This document shows positions 54,501 to 64,000 of a DNA stretch of 64,000 nt, piece by piece. The DNA comes from Devosia sp. A8/3-2 (GTDB lineage Bacteria > Pseudomonadota > Alphaproteobacteria > Rhizobiales > Devosiaceae): positions 3,326,156 to 3,390,155 of the forward strand of contig CP104974.1 of assembly GCA_025452255.1 (NCBI GenBank), given 5' to 3'. The position numbers and the translations under genes are program-made. The notes under the pieces were generated by a model. That model did not search any database. It was not told the origin of the DNA and saw only the letters and a program-made list of their open reading frames with translations. Each line of letters starts with the position of its first letter. The first letter of the stretch is position 1.

Positions 54501-56235
54501 AGCGGCTGTTCGCCCTGCCCCGCCTCGAGCTGGCAGGATTATGACCAGAGCCTGATTTCCAAGGGCGGCGGGGTATTTTCGCGCAGCCTCAAATCCATTC
54601 CGCTGAGTGCGGAGGCGCGGGCTGTGTTGGGGATCGAAGCGGCGCATGCGACGCCGGCGGAGGTGATGTCGGCCATTTTGCGGGCGCAGGTGGATTTGCT
54701 GTGGTTTGGCGGCATTGGCACCTATGTGCGTGGCGCGCAGGAAACGGACGCTGAAGTGGGCGACCGGGCCAATGACGCGATCCGCGTGGTAGCGGGCGAA
54801 GTGCGTGCCAAGGTGATCGGGGAAGGCGCCAATCTGGGCGTGACGCAGCGCGGACGCGTGGACTATGCGCTGGCCGGCGGGCGGATCAATACCGACGCCA
54901 TCGACAATTCGGCCGGGGTGAATTCGAGCGATCTTGAGGTCAATATCAAGATTGCGGTGGCCCCGCTGGTGGCGGCTGGTGCGCTGGATATGGCGGCGCG
55001 CAACAGCTTCCTTGCCAGCATGACCGATGAAGTGGCGGCGCTATGCCTGCGCAATAATTATCTGCAGACGCTGGCGATTTCGCTGGCTGAGCGGGCCGGC
55101 TCGGCAGGAATTGCCGGACCATCGGGTGCTGATCGAGCAGCTGGAAGCACGTGGCCTGCTGGATCGGGCGGTGGAATTTTTACCCAGTGATGCGGCGCTT
55201 GATGCACGCGGGGCGGCGCTGAGCCGGCCGGAGCTGGCGGTGATCCTGGCCTATGCCAAGCTGACGCTTTATGCGGACCTTTTGGAGGGGCGGGATATCG
55301 ACGATGCCTATCTGGCGGGTGAGCTTTATCGCTATTTCCCTGAGACGCTGCACACGAGCTATCCCGATGCGGTGGCGCAACATCGGCTCAAGCGCGAGGT
55401 GATCGCGACGGTGCTGGCCAATGCGATGATCAATCGCGGCGGGCCGGCCTTTGTCAGCGAAATGATGGGCTCGACCAGCGCCAATCCGGGCGAAGTGGCG
55501 CTGGCTTATGCCGCAACGCGGGACGTCTATGGGCTGACCGAGCTCAATACCATGATTGACGGGCTCGATGGATTGGTGCCCGGCGCGGTGCAATTGGGCC
55601 TTTATGCTGAGGTGGCCGAGCTGTTGCGGCAGGAGACCCTCTGGTTCCTGCGCAATGCCAATGTCACCGAGGGGCTTGAGGCGCTGGTGGCGCGGCACAA
55701 GAGCGGCGTGGCGACGCTGCGCAGCATGTTGGCGAGCACCCTGCCCCCATCGCTGGGCGAGGCGGTGGCGGCGCGGGTGGCAAGCCTTGTGGCCCGTGGC
55801 GTGCCGGAGGCGGTAGCGCAGGGCCCGGCGGAATTGCCTGTTCTCTCCTACGCCAGCGATATCGTGCTGGTGAGCGAGCGCTGTGGCGTGTCGGTGGCCG
55901 ATGGGGCAGCAGCGTTCTTTGGGGTGTTTGGGGCGTTCAACCTGTGGCCGGTGATCGAACAGGGCCGCGCGATTGTGCTGGCCGATCGGTTCGACCGCAT
56001 GGCGCTGGACCGGGCGCTGGCCAATGTGATGCGGGCGCAGCGCGATATCACGGCCGATGTGCTCAAGGTGGCGGGTGGCGCGGTGACGGATCGGTTGGCG
56101 CGGTGGAACAGCGAGGAGCGCGCCGGGATTGCGCGGACGGCGGCGGCGGTGGCTGAGCTGACGCAGGGGACGCTGACGGTGTCGCGGCTGAGTGTGGCGG
56201 CAGGGCTGCTGGCGGATTTGGCGCAGGAGGGGTGA
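51546..56235 (+). CDS. gdhB: NAD-specific glutamate dehydrogenase, large (180 kDa) type
   Basis: About 1,560 residues. It converts glutamate to 2-oxoglutarate with NAD. The long N-terminal regulatory part includes [19 protein letters not shown] and [15 protein letters not shown]. The catalytic part has [40 protein letters not shown] and [19 protein letters not shown]. Frames break at 51696 (CGAA read as CAGAA), near 51849, 54523 and 55113. [11 protein letters not shown] near 53405 probably should read KLAWHDVALLR. With PutA it completes proline-to-2-oxoglutarate catabolism. The symbol follows usage for this enzyme class. Confidence 0.93.
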
Positions 56236-56325
56236 GGCAGGCGCCGCATCTAGCCGAAAGTCGGCCTTGCCTCCTCCCCGGCCATCATCACACTGGCGGC
56301 AACTCTTTCCAGAAACGAGAACACC

Positions 56326-57284
56326 ATGACCACCACCCTCGCCCAATGGCTTGCTGCGCAGAATGTGGCGCCTGAACTGGCCAGTGTTGTTGCTTCGATG
56401 GCGGCGGCGAGTGCGGAGATTGGGGCGGTGTTGCGGCTGGCGCCGATTGCCGGGCAGACGGGGCTGGCGGGGCATACCAATGTGCAGGGGAGGCGCAGAA
56501 GGAGCTTGATGTGGTCAGCAATGACATTGTGCTCAAGCACTTGGCTGCCAATGCCAATGTTTCGATTCTGGTGTCCGAAGAGTTGGATGAAGCGGTTCAT
56601 ATGGAGAATCAGGGACGCTACATGGTGGCGACGGACCCGCTGGATGGGTCTTCCAATCTCGATGTAAACGTCACTGTGGGCACGATATTTTCGGTGCTGG
56701 GGGTCGACCCGGCCAAGCCCGATCTGTTGCAGAAAGGCTCGGCGCAGCTGGCGGCAGGATATGCGGCCTATGGGCCGGCGACGAGCTCGGTGCTGACCTT
56801 CGGGACGGGCACGAGCGTGTTTGCGCTGGATGGTAGCGGGCAGTTTGTATTGACGCTGGCGAGTGTCAAAGTCCCGGTGGCATCGGGGGAATATGCGATC
56901 AATACGGCGCAGGAGCGGTTTTGGGACCGAGCGACGCTGGCCTATGTCACCGAAAACGTGGCCGGGGAAACCGGGGCTGCAGGCAAGCGCTACAATATGC
57001 GCTGGGTGGGCTCGATGGTGGCCGATATCCATCGCATTCTGATGCGGGGCGGGATTTTCCTTTATCCGCTCGATAGCGAAACAGTGAGCAAGGGCGGGCG
57101 GCTGCGGCTGCTCTATGAGGCCAATCCCATGGCGCTGCTGGTGGAGGCCGCGGGCGGGAAATCGACCACTGGGCATGAACGGATATTGGATGTGCAGCCC
57201 ACGGGGATTCACCAGCGGGTGCCGGTGATTTTGGGCTCGGCGGAGGAAGTGAGCCGGGTTGAGGGGTTTTACGCGAAGAGGTAG
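56326..57284 (+). CDS. fbp: Fructose-1,6-bisphosphatase class I
   Basis: About 319 residues. The metal site is DPLDGSSNLDVNVTVGTIFS, and the C-terminal substrate loop appears in RYNMRWVGSMVADIHRIL and GGRLRLLYEANPMALLVEAA. It hydrolyses fructose-1,6-bisphosphate in gluconeogenesis. One base is lost near 56490, after NVQG. Confidence 0.95.
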
Positions 57285-57397
57285 TTCGTCGGCACAATCT
57301 TGCGCAATGCCAAGGGGATGGCCTGCAATCGAAATTGCAACGTTCTTATTCCGCCCGTATACAAGCGTCCAATAGCAGCGGCGAGACCGGAGCCAGC

Positions 57398-58668
57398 ATG
57401 AGCGACGCGCAATATACCCTTCCCAAGACGAATTCGGGCCCGTGGAGCACGCGTCCGTTTCATCGGCAATGGCTGATGCGGCAGGCCAATAATCTGTTCG
57501 ATTTTTTCGAGGCGGCGTCGCTCAATCCCAAGGGTGGGTTTTTCGAGCTGGATGATGCGGGCAAGCCGCTGGATGCCGCCAATTCGACGCGCCAGATTCA
57601 TGGCACGACCCGCATGGTGCATTGCGCGGCGATTGGCAGCCTGATGGGGCGGCCGGGTTCGGGGAAATCCTCGACCATGGCATGCAATATATCTGGAACC
57701 AGCATCGCGACGCCAGACGCGGCGGCTATGTGTGGTCGCTGGATAATGACGGGGTCAAGGACGGGTCCAAGCAAGCCTATGGGCATGCTTTCGTGCTGCT
57801 GGCGGCGTCGAGCGCCAAGCTCGTGGGGCATCCGCTGGCCGAGCAGATGCTGGCCGACGTGACCGAGGTGATCAATACGCGCTTCTGGGATGCGAGCCGG
57901 GGCGCGGTGAAGGACGAATATATTTCGGATTGGTCAAAGCTTCTGCCCTATCGTGGGCAAAACGCCAATATGCATATGACCGAGGCGCTGATGGCAGCGT
58001 TCGAGGCTACGGGCAACAAGGATTATCTGGTCAAGGCGGAGGCGATTGCCAAGTTGATCATTGCCGAGCATGCGGCTTCCCCGGGCTATCGAGTGGCCGA
58101 GCATTTCGACGAGAACTGGGTGCTCGACAAGAATTACACGGGCAATGAAATGTTCCGCCCGGCCGGCACGACGCCCGGCCATTGGCTGGAATGGGCGCGG
58201 CTGTTGATCCAGCTGTGGGTGCTGGGCGAGAAGCGACTGCACTGGCTGACCGATGCGGCGCGGCATCTGTTCCGCACGGCGGTGGATCTGGGCTGGGACA
58301 AGGTGCATGGCGGGTTTTTCTACACGCTGGACTGGGACAACAAGCCGGTGATGCGGGAAAAGCTGTGGTGGCCCCCGGCCGAGGGGATCGGGGCGGCGTC
58401 TTTCCTGACCTCTTATGACCGGGATGATTATTTCCAGATCTGGTATCGCAAGCTGTGGGACTTTGCCGACAACCACATGATCGACCATGCATGCGGCGGC
58501 TGGCTCAGCGAACTCAAGGAAGATTTGACGCCGACCTCGCGGCTGTTCGTGGGCAAGCCGGATATCTACCACGCGCTGCAGGCCTGCCTGATCCCGCTCT
58601 ATCCGCCCAATGGCAGCCTGACCAAAGGCATTATCGAGGCCGACCACACCGCCAAGATCGCGCATTGA
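57398..58668 (+). CDS. AGE-family epimerase/isomerase
   Basis: About 423 residues of the N-acylglucosamine 2-epimerase (alpha/alpha barrel) family. Active-site His residues are in NMHMTEALMAAFE and PGHWLEWARLLIQLW; WWPPAEGIGAASFL is also typical. Members isomerise mannose, glucose/fructose or epimerise N-acyl hexosamines. A frameshift lies near 57645. It is between fbp and an SDR gene; the substrate is not fixed by the sequence. Confidence 0.87.
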
Positions 58669-58719
58669 CGCCAACCATCCGCGCCTTCGCGCGTTGCGAC
58701 CCTGTAACAGGAGGCGCGG

Positions 58720-59504
58720 ATGGACGAATTGCGAAACAAGGTGGCACTGGTAACGGGCGCCGGATCGGGCATTGGCAAGGCGGCGGCGCTGACGCTGGGC
58801 GCGGCGGGCGTGACAGTGATTGCGCTGAGCAGGACCGGCGGCGAAGTGGAGCAGACGGCCGCCGAAATTACCAAGGCCGGCGGCAAGGCGCAGGCCATCA
58901 CCGCTGATGTTGCGGACGACGCGGCGATGCAGCAGGCGATTGGCGAGATCATCCGCGCCCATAAGAGGCTCGATATCGTCGTGGCGAATGCGGGCATCAA
59001 CGGCGTCTGGGCGCCAATCGAAAGCCTCACGCCGGATGAGTGGGACACCACGATCCGGATCAATCTGCGGGGGACTTACCTCACCATCCATCATGCCGTG
59101 CCACATCTGGCTGCTGCGGGCGGCGGATCGATCGTGGTGATTTCCTCGATCAATGGCACGCGCAGCTTCAGCACACCCGGCGCCAGCGCTTATTCGGTGA
59201 CCAAGGCGGGGCAAGTGGCGCTGGTGCAGCAGTTGGCACTGGAACTGGGCAGCCGGCGCATCCGCATCAATGCGATCTGTCCGGGGGCGATAGAGAGCGA
59301 AATTTCGGACAATACCGAGAAGCGGGACACCAAGCGGATCGAAATTCCGGTGGAGTTCCCCGAGGGGGATATTCCGCTGACCGGCGGGCGCAAGGGCAAG
59401 GCGCAGGATATTGCCGATGCGGTGCTATTTCTGGCCAGCGATGCATCGCGCCATATTACAGGAACGCCGATCTGGATCGATGGGGGCAGAGCTTGTTGCG
59501 GTAG
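58720..59504 (+). CDS. Short-chain dehydrogenase/reductase
   Basis: About 260 residues. NAD(P) motif VTGAGSGIGKAAALTLG, NNAG-like VANAGINGVWAP, catalytic Ser in VVISSINGTRSFSTPGAS and the YSVTK motif (Tyr and Lys). One base is missing near 59483; the restored end is IDGGQSLLR. The substrate is unknown; the adjacent sugar epimerase suggests a sugar or polyol. Confidence 0.9.
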
Positions 59505-59530
59505 CGTCGGCGTCGCGGGTAGAGGGAAGA

Positions 59531-59567
59531 AAACGGAGGTTCCCGCTATGCGGGAATGACACCGTGG
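59531..59567. repeat. Dispersed repeat A, copy 4
   Basis: AAACGGAGGTTCCCGCTATG then CGGGAATGACACCGTGG, in the gap before nadC. The central hairpin loop is altered in this copy. Confidence 0.75.
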
Positions 59568-59644
59568 AGCGGAAGGTTGGGCTCACTGACTTGCGTGACT
59601 TGGGCGCTGCGCGTACATCAGCGCCATTATAGTGAGATCGCGCT

Positions 59645-60522
59645 ATGCCCGTTACGTCCCGTCTGCCTGCTCATTTGCCGCGCCTGTTGGTGGAGCGCGC
59701 TGTTGCCGCTGCGCTGGAGGAAGATCTGGGGCTGGCGGGGGATTTGACCAGCCGAGCGACGCTGGCGCCGGATGCGGTGGCGACGGCGAGCCTGTCGGCG
59801 CGTGAGGCTGGGGTGATTGCCGGGCTTGATCTGGCGGCGGCGGCGTTTCGGCTGGTGGGCGATGGGGTAACGTTCACCCCTGCCCTCGCCGATGGCGACC
59901 AGTGGCCGCCGGAGGCCCGGTGGCGAGCGTTAGTGGCCCGGCCCGGCTGGTGATGTCGGCAGAGCGCGTGGCGCTCAATTTCCTCAACCATCTGAGCGGT
60001 GTGGCGAGCCTGACGCGGATTTATGCCGATGCGGTGGCGGGCACGGATGCGCAGATTTGCGATACGCGCAAGACAACCCCGGGGTTGCGGGCCTTCGAGA
60101 AATATGCGGTGCGCTGCGGTGGCGGCGCCAATCATCGCTATAGCCCGGATGACGCGATCCTGATCAAGGACAATCATATCGCCGTCGTGGGCAGCGTGAC
60201 GGCGGCCTACAAGGCAGCCGAGGCGTTTGCCGGGCATCTGGTGGCGATTGAAATCGAGGTGCAGAACCCGGCCGAGCTGGAAGAGGCGCTGGTGGCTGGG
60301 GCACGGATCGTATTGCTCGACAATATGGATAATGACCTGCTGCAGCAGGCGGTGGCGCTGAATAGAGGCCGGGCGAAGCTGGAAGCCTCGGGCGGGGTGA
60401 AGCTGGACCGGGTGCGCTCGATTGCCGAAACGGGCGTCGATTTCATCTCGACCAGCCAGATCACCATGGCCGCCGTGCCGCTCGATCTGGGGCTCGATGT
60501 CGAGATCGGGGTGGCGCGATGA
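59645..60522 (+). CDS. nadC: Nicotinate-nucleotide pyrophosphorylase (carboxylating)
   Basis: About 292 residues. It makes nicotinate mononucleotide from quinolinate in NAD synthesis. Motifs are AERVALNFLNHLSGVASLT, CDTRKTTPGLRAFEKYAVRC, GGANHR and IEIEVQNPAELEEAL, ending in the barrel with LEASGGVKLDRVRSIA. One G is missing near 59900. The stop overlaps the cysQ start. nadA and nadB are not in the window. Confidence 0.94.
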
Positions 60523-61342
60523 GCATAGCGGCTGCGGTGGATCAATCGCTGACGGAATTGTCGCTGAGCGCAGCCATTGCGGCGGCGCGGGTGATTTTGG
60601 ACGTCTATAGCCGGCCGATCGCGGCGGTGACCAAGAGCGATGGCTCACCGGTGACCGAGGCCGATGCCGCGGCGGAAGCCGTGATCCTGGACTATCTACG
60701 GCCCACCGGCATTCCCGTGCTGGGGGAAGAAAGCGTGGCGGCGGGGATTATTCCGGTGCTGGGCGAGCGCTATTTCGTGGTCGACCCGCTGGATGGGACC
60801 AAGGAATTCATCAAGCGCAATGGCGAGTTCACGGTGAATATCGCGCTGGTGGAACATGGGGTGCCGGTGATGGGCGTGGTGCTGGCGCCGGTCGGCGGGG
60901 AGACCTTTATTGGGGATGCGAGCGGGGCTTATGCCTGCGATACGCTGAGCGGGGTCGCCACGGGCAAGCGGTTGATTTCGGTGGCGACGGCGGCGCCGAT
61001 GCGGGTGGTGGCGAGCCGTTCGCATGGACATGCGGCGCTAGCGAGCCTGTGCGAGACCTTTGCGGTGGAGAGCGATGTATCGGTCGGTTCGTCGCTGAAA
61101 TTTTGCCTATTGGCGCGGGGTGATGCGCAGCTTTATCCGCGGTTTACGCCCACTTGCGAGTGGGACACGGCGGCCGGGCAGGCTGTGCTTGAAGCGGCCG
61201 GTGGCGCGGTGGTGACGCTGGATGGCGAACGCATGCGCTATGGCAAGCACGATATCGGGTTCCTCAATCCCTATTTCGTGGCGGCGTCGAGCTCGGACTG
61301 GCGCGGCGAGCGGCGGCGGAGATGAGCTCGATACTGGGGTAG
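60519..61342 (+). CDS. cysQ: 3'(2'),5'-bisphosphate nucleotidase
   Basis: About 273 residues of the inositol-monophosphatase-like family. Metal motif VVDPLDGTKEFIKRNGEFTV and the WDTAAGQAVLEAAGG signature. It hydrolyses PAP, a by-product of sulfate assimilation. The start overlaps nadC (ATGA). Near 61303 the frame shifts; the corrected end is probably AAEMSSILG with a stop at 61342. Confidence 0.92.
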
Positions 61343-61350
61343 GAATCAAG

Positions 61351-61400
61351 CGGGATACCCCCTCCTAACCTCCCCCTGATAGGGGGAGGGATGGATCGGG
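61351..61400. repeat. Dispersed repeat B, copy in the cysQ-padR gap
   Basis: CGGGATACCCCCTCCTAACC then CCCTGATAGGGGGAGGGAT, a palindrome like the other B copies. The rest of 61343-61658 holds no gene but includes a row of CATAT boxes. Confidence 0.75.
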
Positions 61401-61601
61401 GCTCTCGGGGCGCTGGTGCTTGGCTCAGGCTTATTGTCGCAAGGCTTGTCGCCATTGCGGTTATTCGCGCCGGAACTAAGTTATTGTTCTGGCAAGCATA
61501 GTAGCAAGTATTGGGCCTGCCCGATTGCCTCTGCCATTGGCAGGGCTTTAACTGTTCGGCGCGACTTCTGCGTCCGTAATGCTTGCGCAAGCTTCACCAG
61601 A

Positions 61602-61637
61602 CATATATAGCCCCGGCATATATCGTTCCGGCATATG
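61602..61637. promoter_or_regulatory. Three CATAT boxes at 15-base spacing
   Basis: CATAT starts at 61602, 61617 and 61632, exactly 15 bases apart. The last two are within CCGGCATAT repeats. The boxes end about 22 bases before the padR start and may be its operator. Confidence 0.45.
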
Positions 61638-61658
61638 CGCCGGCGGAGCTGCAGCTAC

Positions 61659-62206
61659 ATGAACGTCAGAACCCTATGCCTTTCCATCCTCTACAACGGG
61701 GACGCGACCGGTTACGAGATCAGGCGGCAGTGCACGGATGGCGAATGCGCCTATTTCGTGGAGGCCAGCTTCGGTTCGATCTATCCGGCGCTCGCCGAGC
61801 TTGAGGATGACGGGCTGGTGACTAGCCGCAGCGAGACTCAGGACGGCAAGCCGACAAAAAAAATCTACTCTATTACCGATGCCGGTCGCGTAGCTTTTGT
61901 ACATCATTTGAGCGAACCGCTGGCACCGAACATGTTCCGCAGCCCATTTTTGCTGTTCGCGCGTTACGCACATCTTTTGCCACAAGAGCTGGTGGAAGAA
62001 CGCGTTACCGATTTTCTCAACGAGTTCACCAGCAAGCGGGAGATGCTTGACGGGTTTCTTGGTGAGCATGGCACCAATGCTGCGGACACATGGGTAATCA
62101 ATTACGGACGTGCGATGATGGAGGTTGCAGAGAACCATCTGCGCTCCCATATGCACGAACTGATCACATTGGCGCGAGCCGAGCCGAAAAAGAAGCGGCT
62201 GAATAG
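61659..62206 (+). CDS. PadR-family transcriptional regulator
   Basis: About 182 residues. The winged helix reads RTLCLSILYNGDATGYEI and AYFVEASFGSIYPALAELED, with EDDGLVTSRSE in the wing. The C-terminal helical part starts SREMLDGFLGEHG-like. The frame runs on past the natural stop because one A is missing from the A run near 62189; the corrected end is AAE with TAG at 62204. It lies 14 bases before the efflux adaptor gene and probably represses it, opening in response to a phenolic or drug. Confidence 0.88.
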
Positions 62207-62220
62207 AGGGGCGAATTCTC

Positions 62221-63485
62221 ATGCGTGCATTGATGTCCTACGGTCTTGCCTTGCTCATCTCGGTTGGCGCCGGGCTGTGGTTGGCAACTGGTACTCTGGT
62301 GATGGGCGGGAACGGGCCGGGCAAGGGCGAGCGTTCCATCGTTTCAGTGGTCGAAGGGCAGGAGCATGGCCCCATCGCCACGACACTGGGCGATGCCGGC
62401 GTGCTGGCGCATCACGAACCATCAACCACGGTTGATCCTGCACTGACCATTGCCCAGCGCAATGAAGCCGAAATGGGCACGGCAACGCAGCTGCAATCGG
62501 TTCGCACAACCACCTATGTGGCCAAGCCAATGTCGATCGAAGTGCCGCTGCGCGGCTGCACCGCCGCCAAGGCGAGCGTTTCCGCCGTGGCCGAAACGGC
62601 CGGCATCGTGGACGAAGTCAATATCGTCAAGGGGCAGAATGTCAAAGTGGGCGACCTGCTCTGCACGCTGGACCGGGGCACCCGCGCCGCTGCGGTGGCG
62701 CAGGCCGAAGCCAGGAATCGCGCAGGCCAATGCCTCGCTGAACCAGGCCCAGCTCGACTATGACACCAATGAAAGCCTGCGCACTCGCGGGCTGGCTGCC
62801 GCCAATACGGCGCGGGCTGTGGAAGTGGCCCTGTCTTCGGCCAAGGCCAATGTAAGCTCGGCCCGTGCAGCGCTCGACAATGCAAATGCCGAACTGGACC
62901 GTACGCGGATCGTCGCCAAGGTGAATGGCGTGGTGCAGGACCCCATCGTTTCCGAAGGCGCCATGCTGGCCATGGGCTCGGCCTGCGCCACCATCGTGCA
63001 GCTCGACCCGATGCGCTTCCCCGGGCCGAGTTCCCGAAGCCCGCATCGCGCTGGCCAAGACGGACCTGACCGCTTCGATCCGCACCGTGACCGGCCAGAC
63101 CGGCGAGGGCAAGGTGACCTATATCGCCTCGACCGCCGACAGCGCGACCCGCTCGTTCCCCGTAGAAATCGAATTCGCCAATCCCGATGGCGCCATTCGC
63201 GACGGCATCACCGCCCGAGCTACCATCAATATGGGATCGGCTCCGGCGCAGCTACTGCCACAATCTGTCCTGACGCTCAGCGATGATGGCGTTCTGGGGG
63301 TGCGGACTGTGGAGAACGAGAAGGTGAAGTTCTACCCCGTGCAGATCGTCAGCGACACGCGTGACGGTATCTGGGTGATGGGGCTGCCCGCGTCGGTCGA
63401 TGTGATCACCGTGGGCCGAGAATATGTGACTGAGGGCCAGACCGTGGCCGCTACCAACGTTGCTGCCGGAGGGGCTGCTTCATGA
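62221..63485 (+). CDS. RND efflux periplasmic adaptor subunit (HlyD/AcrA type)
   Basis: About 421 residues. A single N-terminal membrane segment (MSYGLALLISVGAGLWLA) anchors it. A biotinyl-lipoyl-like region (DEVNIVKGQNVKVGDLLCTL), a coiled-coil hairpin (ANTARAVEVALSSAKANVSS) and a beta-barrel with EGAMLAMGSACATIVQLDPM follow. Frames break near 62715 and 63020. It links the inner-membrane pump to an outer-membrane channel that is not in the window. The stop overlaps the pump start (ATGA). Confidence 0.88.
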
Positions 63486-64000
63486 TCGATTTCCTCGAAC
63501 GCATTCTGCGAATGCCGCGCGTGGTGCTCACCGTCATGGTGCTGCTCCTCGGCGCGGGGCTGATGGCCTATGTCACTCTCCCCAAGGAGAGTTTCCCAGC
63601 CATCGACATTCCCTATTTCTACGTTTCGGTGACCCAGACCGGCGTGTCGCCCCGCGACGCCGAGCAATTGCTCGTCAAGCCGATCGAGGACCGGATCAAG
63701 GATATCGACGACCTCGAGAATTATACCTCGACCGCGACCACCGGGCATGCCTCGGTGTTCTCGGAATTCAACGTCAATGCCGACAAGGACACCGCGCTGA
63801 ACGACATCCGCGCGGCGCTTGAGGGGGTGTCCGCCGATCTGCCGACCGAGGCAAAAGAGCCGGTCGTCAGCGAAATCTCCTTTACCGACACCCCGGTCAT
63901 CTATGTCGCGGTCTATGGCAATGTGCCCGAACGCGAACTGGTGCAGCGCGCCAAGGACCTGCAGGACGAGCTGGAGGGCATTCCCGACGCCCAGACCGTG
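63482..64000 (+). CDS. RND efflux pump inner-membrane subunit, partial
   Basis: The first 173 residues of an AcrB-type transporter, running off the right edge. The N-terminus MIDFLERILRMPRVVLTVMV gives the first membrane helix. Pore-domain motifs follow: PKESFPAIDIPYFYVSV, GVSPRDAEQLLVKPIEDRI and TALNDIRAALEGVSADLP. It exports drugs or lipophilic compounds using the proton gradient. Confidence 0.93.
   Translation, partial: MIDFLERILRMPRVVLTVMVLLLGAGLMAYVTLPKESFPAIDIPYFYVSVTQTGVSPRDAEQLLVKPIEDRIKDIDDLENYTSTATTGHASVFSEFNVNADKDTALNDIRAALEGVSADLPTEAKEPVVSEISFTDTPVIYVAVYGNVPERELVQRAKDLQDELEGIPDAQTV

Overview
The window comes from a GC-rich alphaproteobacterium, most likely a Hyphomicrobiales member close to Devosia. 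The pointers are a very large NAD-glutamate dehydrogenase, a putA gene with a divergent Lrp-type regulator, a group III truncated hemoglobin, many sugar and peptide ABC transporters and several families of intergenic palindromic repeats. The genus is an inference. There are no rRNA or tRNA genes, CRISPR arrays, insertion sequences or phage genes that I can see.

Layout. 1-9.4 kb: a sugar-binding protein gene running off the left edge, a divergent ROK regulator, then two inverted paralogs of a large PIG-L-type deacetylase flanking a flavin amine oxidase, then an Rrf2 regulator. 9.5-16.1 kb: a LacI-headed operon for a sugar ABC transporter plus a beta-propeller glycosidase, with a 30-bp operator palindrome at its head. 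16.2-22.3 kb: a small secreted protein, a cysteine synthase-like enzyme, an MFS exporter, an ArsR-type regulator and a GH51 arabinofuranosidase. 22.7-29.9 kb: a complete Opp/Dpp-type ABC transporter and another glycosidase. 30-39 kb: an acetyltransferase, an M24 peptidase and a second Opp/Dpp-type transporter with an XRE-cupin regulator and a GAF protein. 39.2-46.4 kb: putA, its Lrp-type regulator and the sulfate permease genes cysU-cysW-cysA. 46.6-51.2 kb: hemoglobin, SufR-like regulator, superoxide dismutase, ferredoxin, flavin reductase and the sulfate-binding protein. 51.5-61.3 kb: glutamate dehydrogenase, fructose-bisphosphatase, an AGE epimerase, an SDR, nadC and cysQ. 61.6 kb to the end: a PadR regulator and an RND efflux pump running off the right edge.

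Working together, the genes describe an organism that scavenges plant-type carbohydrates and peptides (three or more importers with linked glycosidases and a peptidase), burns proline through PutA and glutamate dehydrogenase, takes up sulfate, and keeps a small iron-sulfur/oxygen-stress island.

A caution governs the whole annotation. Roughly 55 reading frames are broken by one- or two-base indels, including housekeeping genes. Many of the breaks follow repeated patterns (TTCG read as TTCTG, changes at CCTGG or CTTGG, loss of GC from GCGCGC). I therefore treat the broken genes as intact genes with sequence errors and give the coordinates of the whole gene. Several conserved tryptophans are also read as CGG arginine, in the same CYTGG context.
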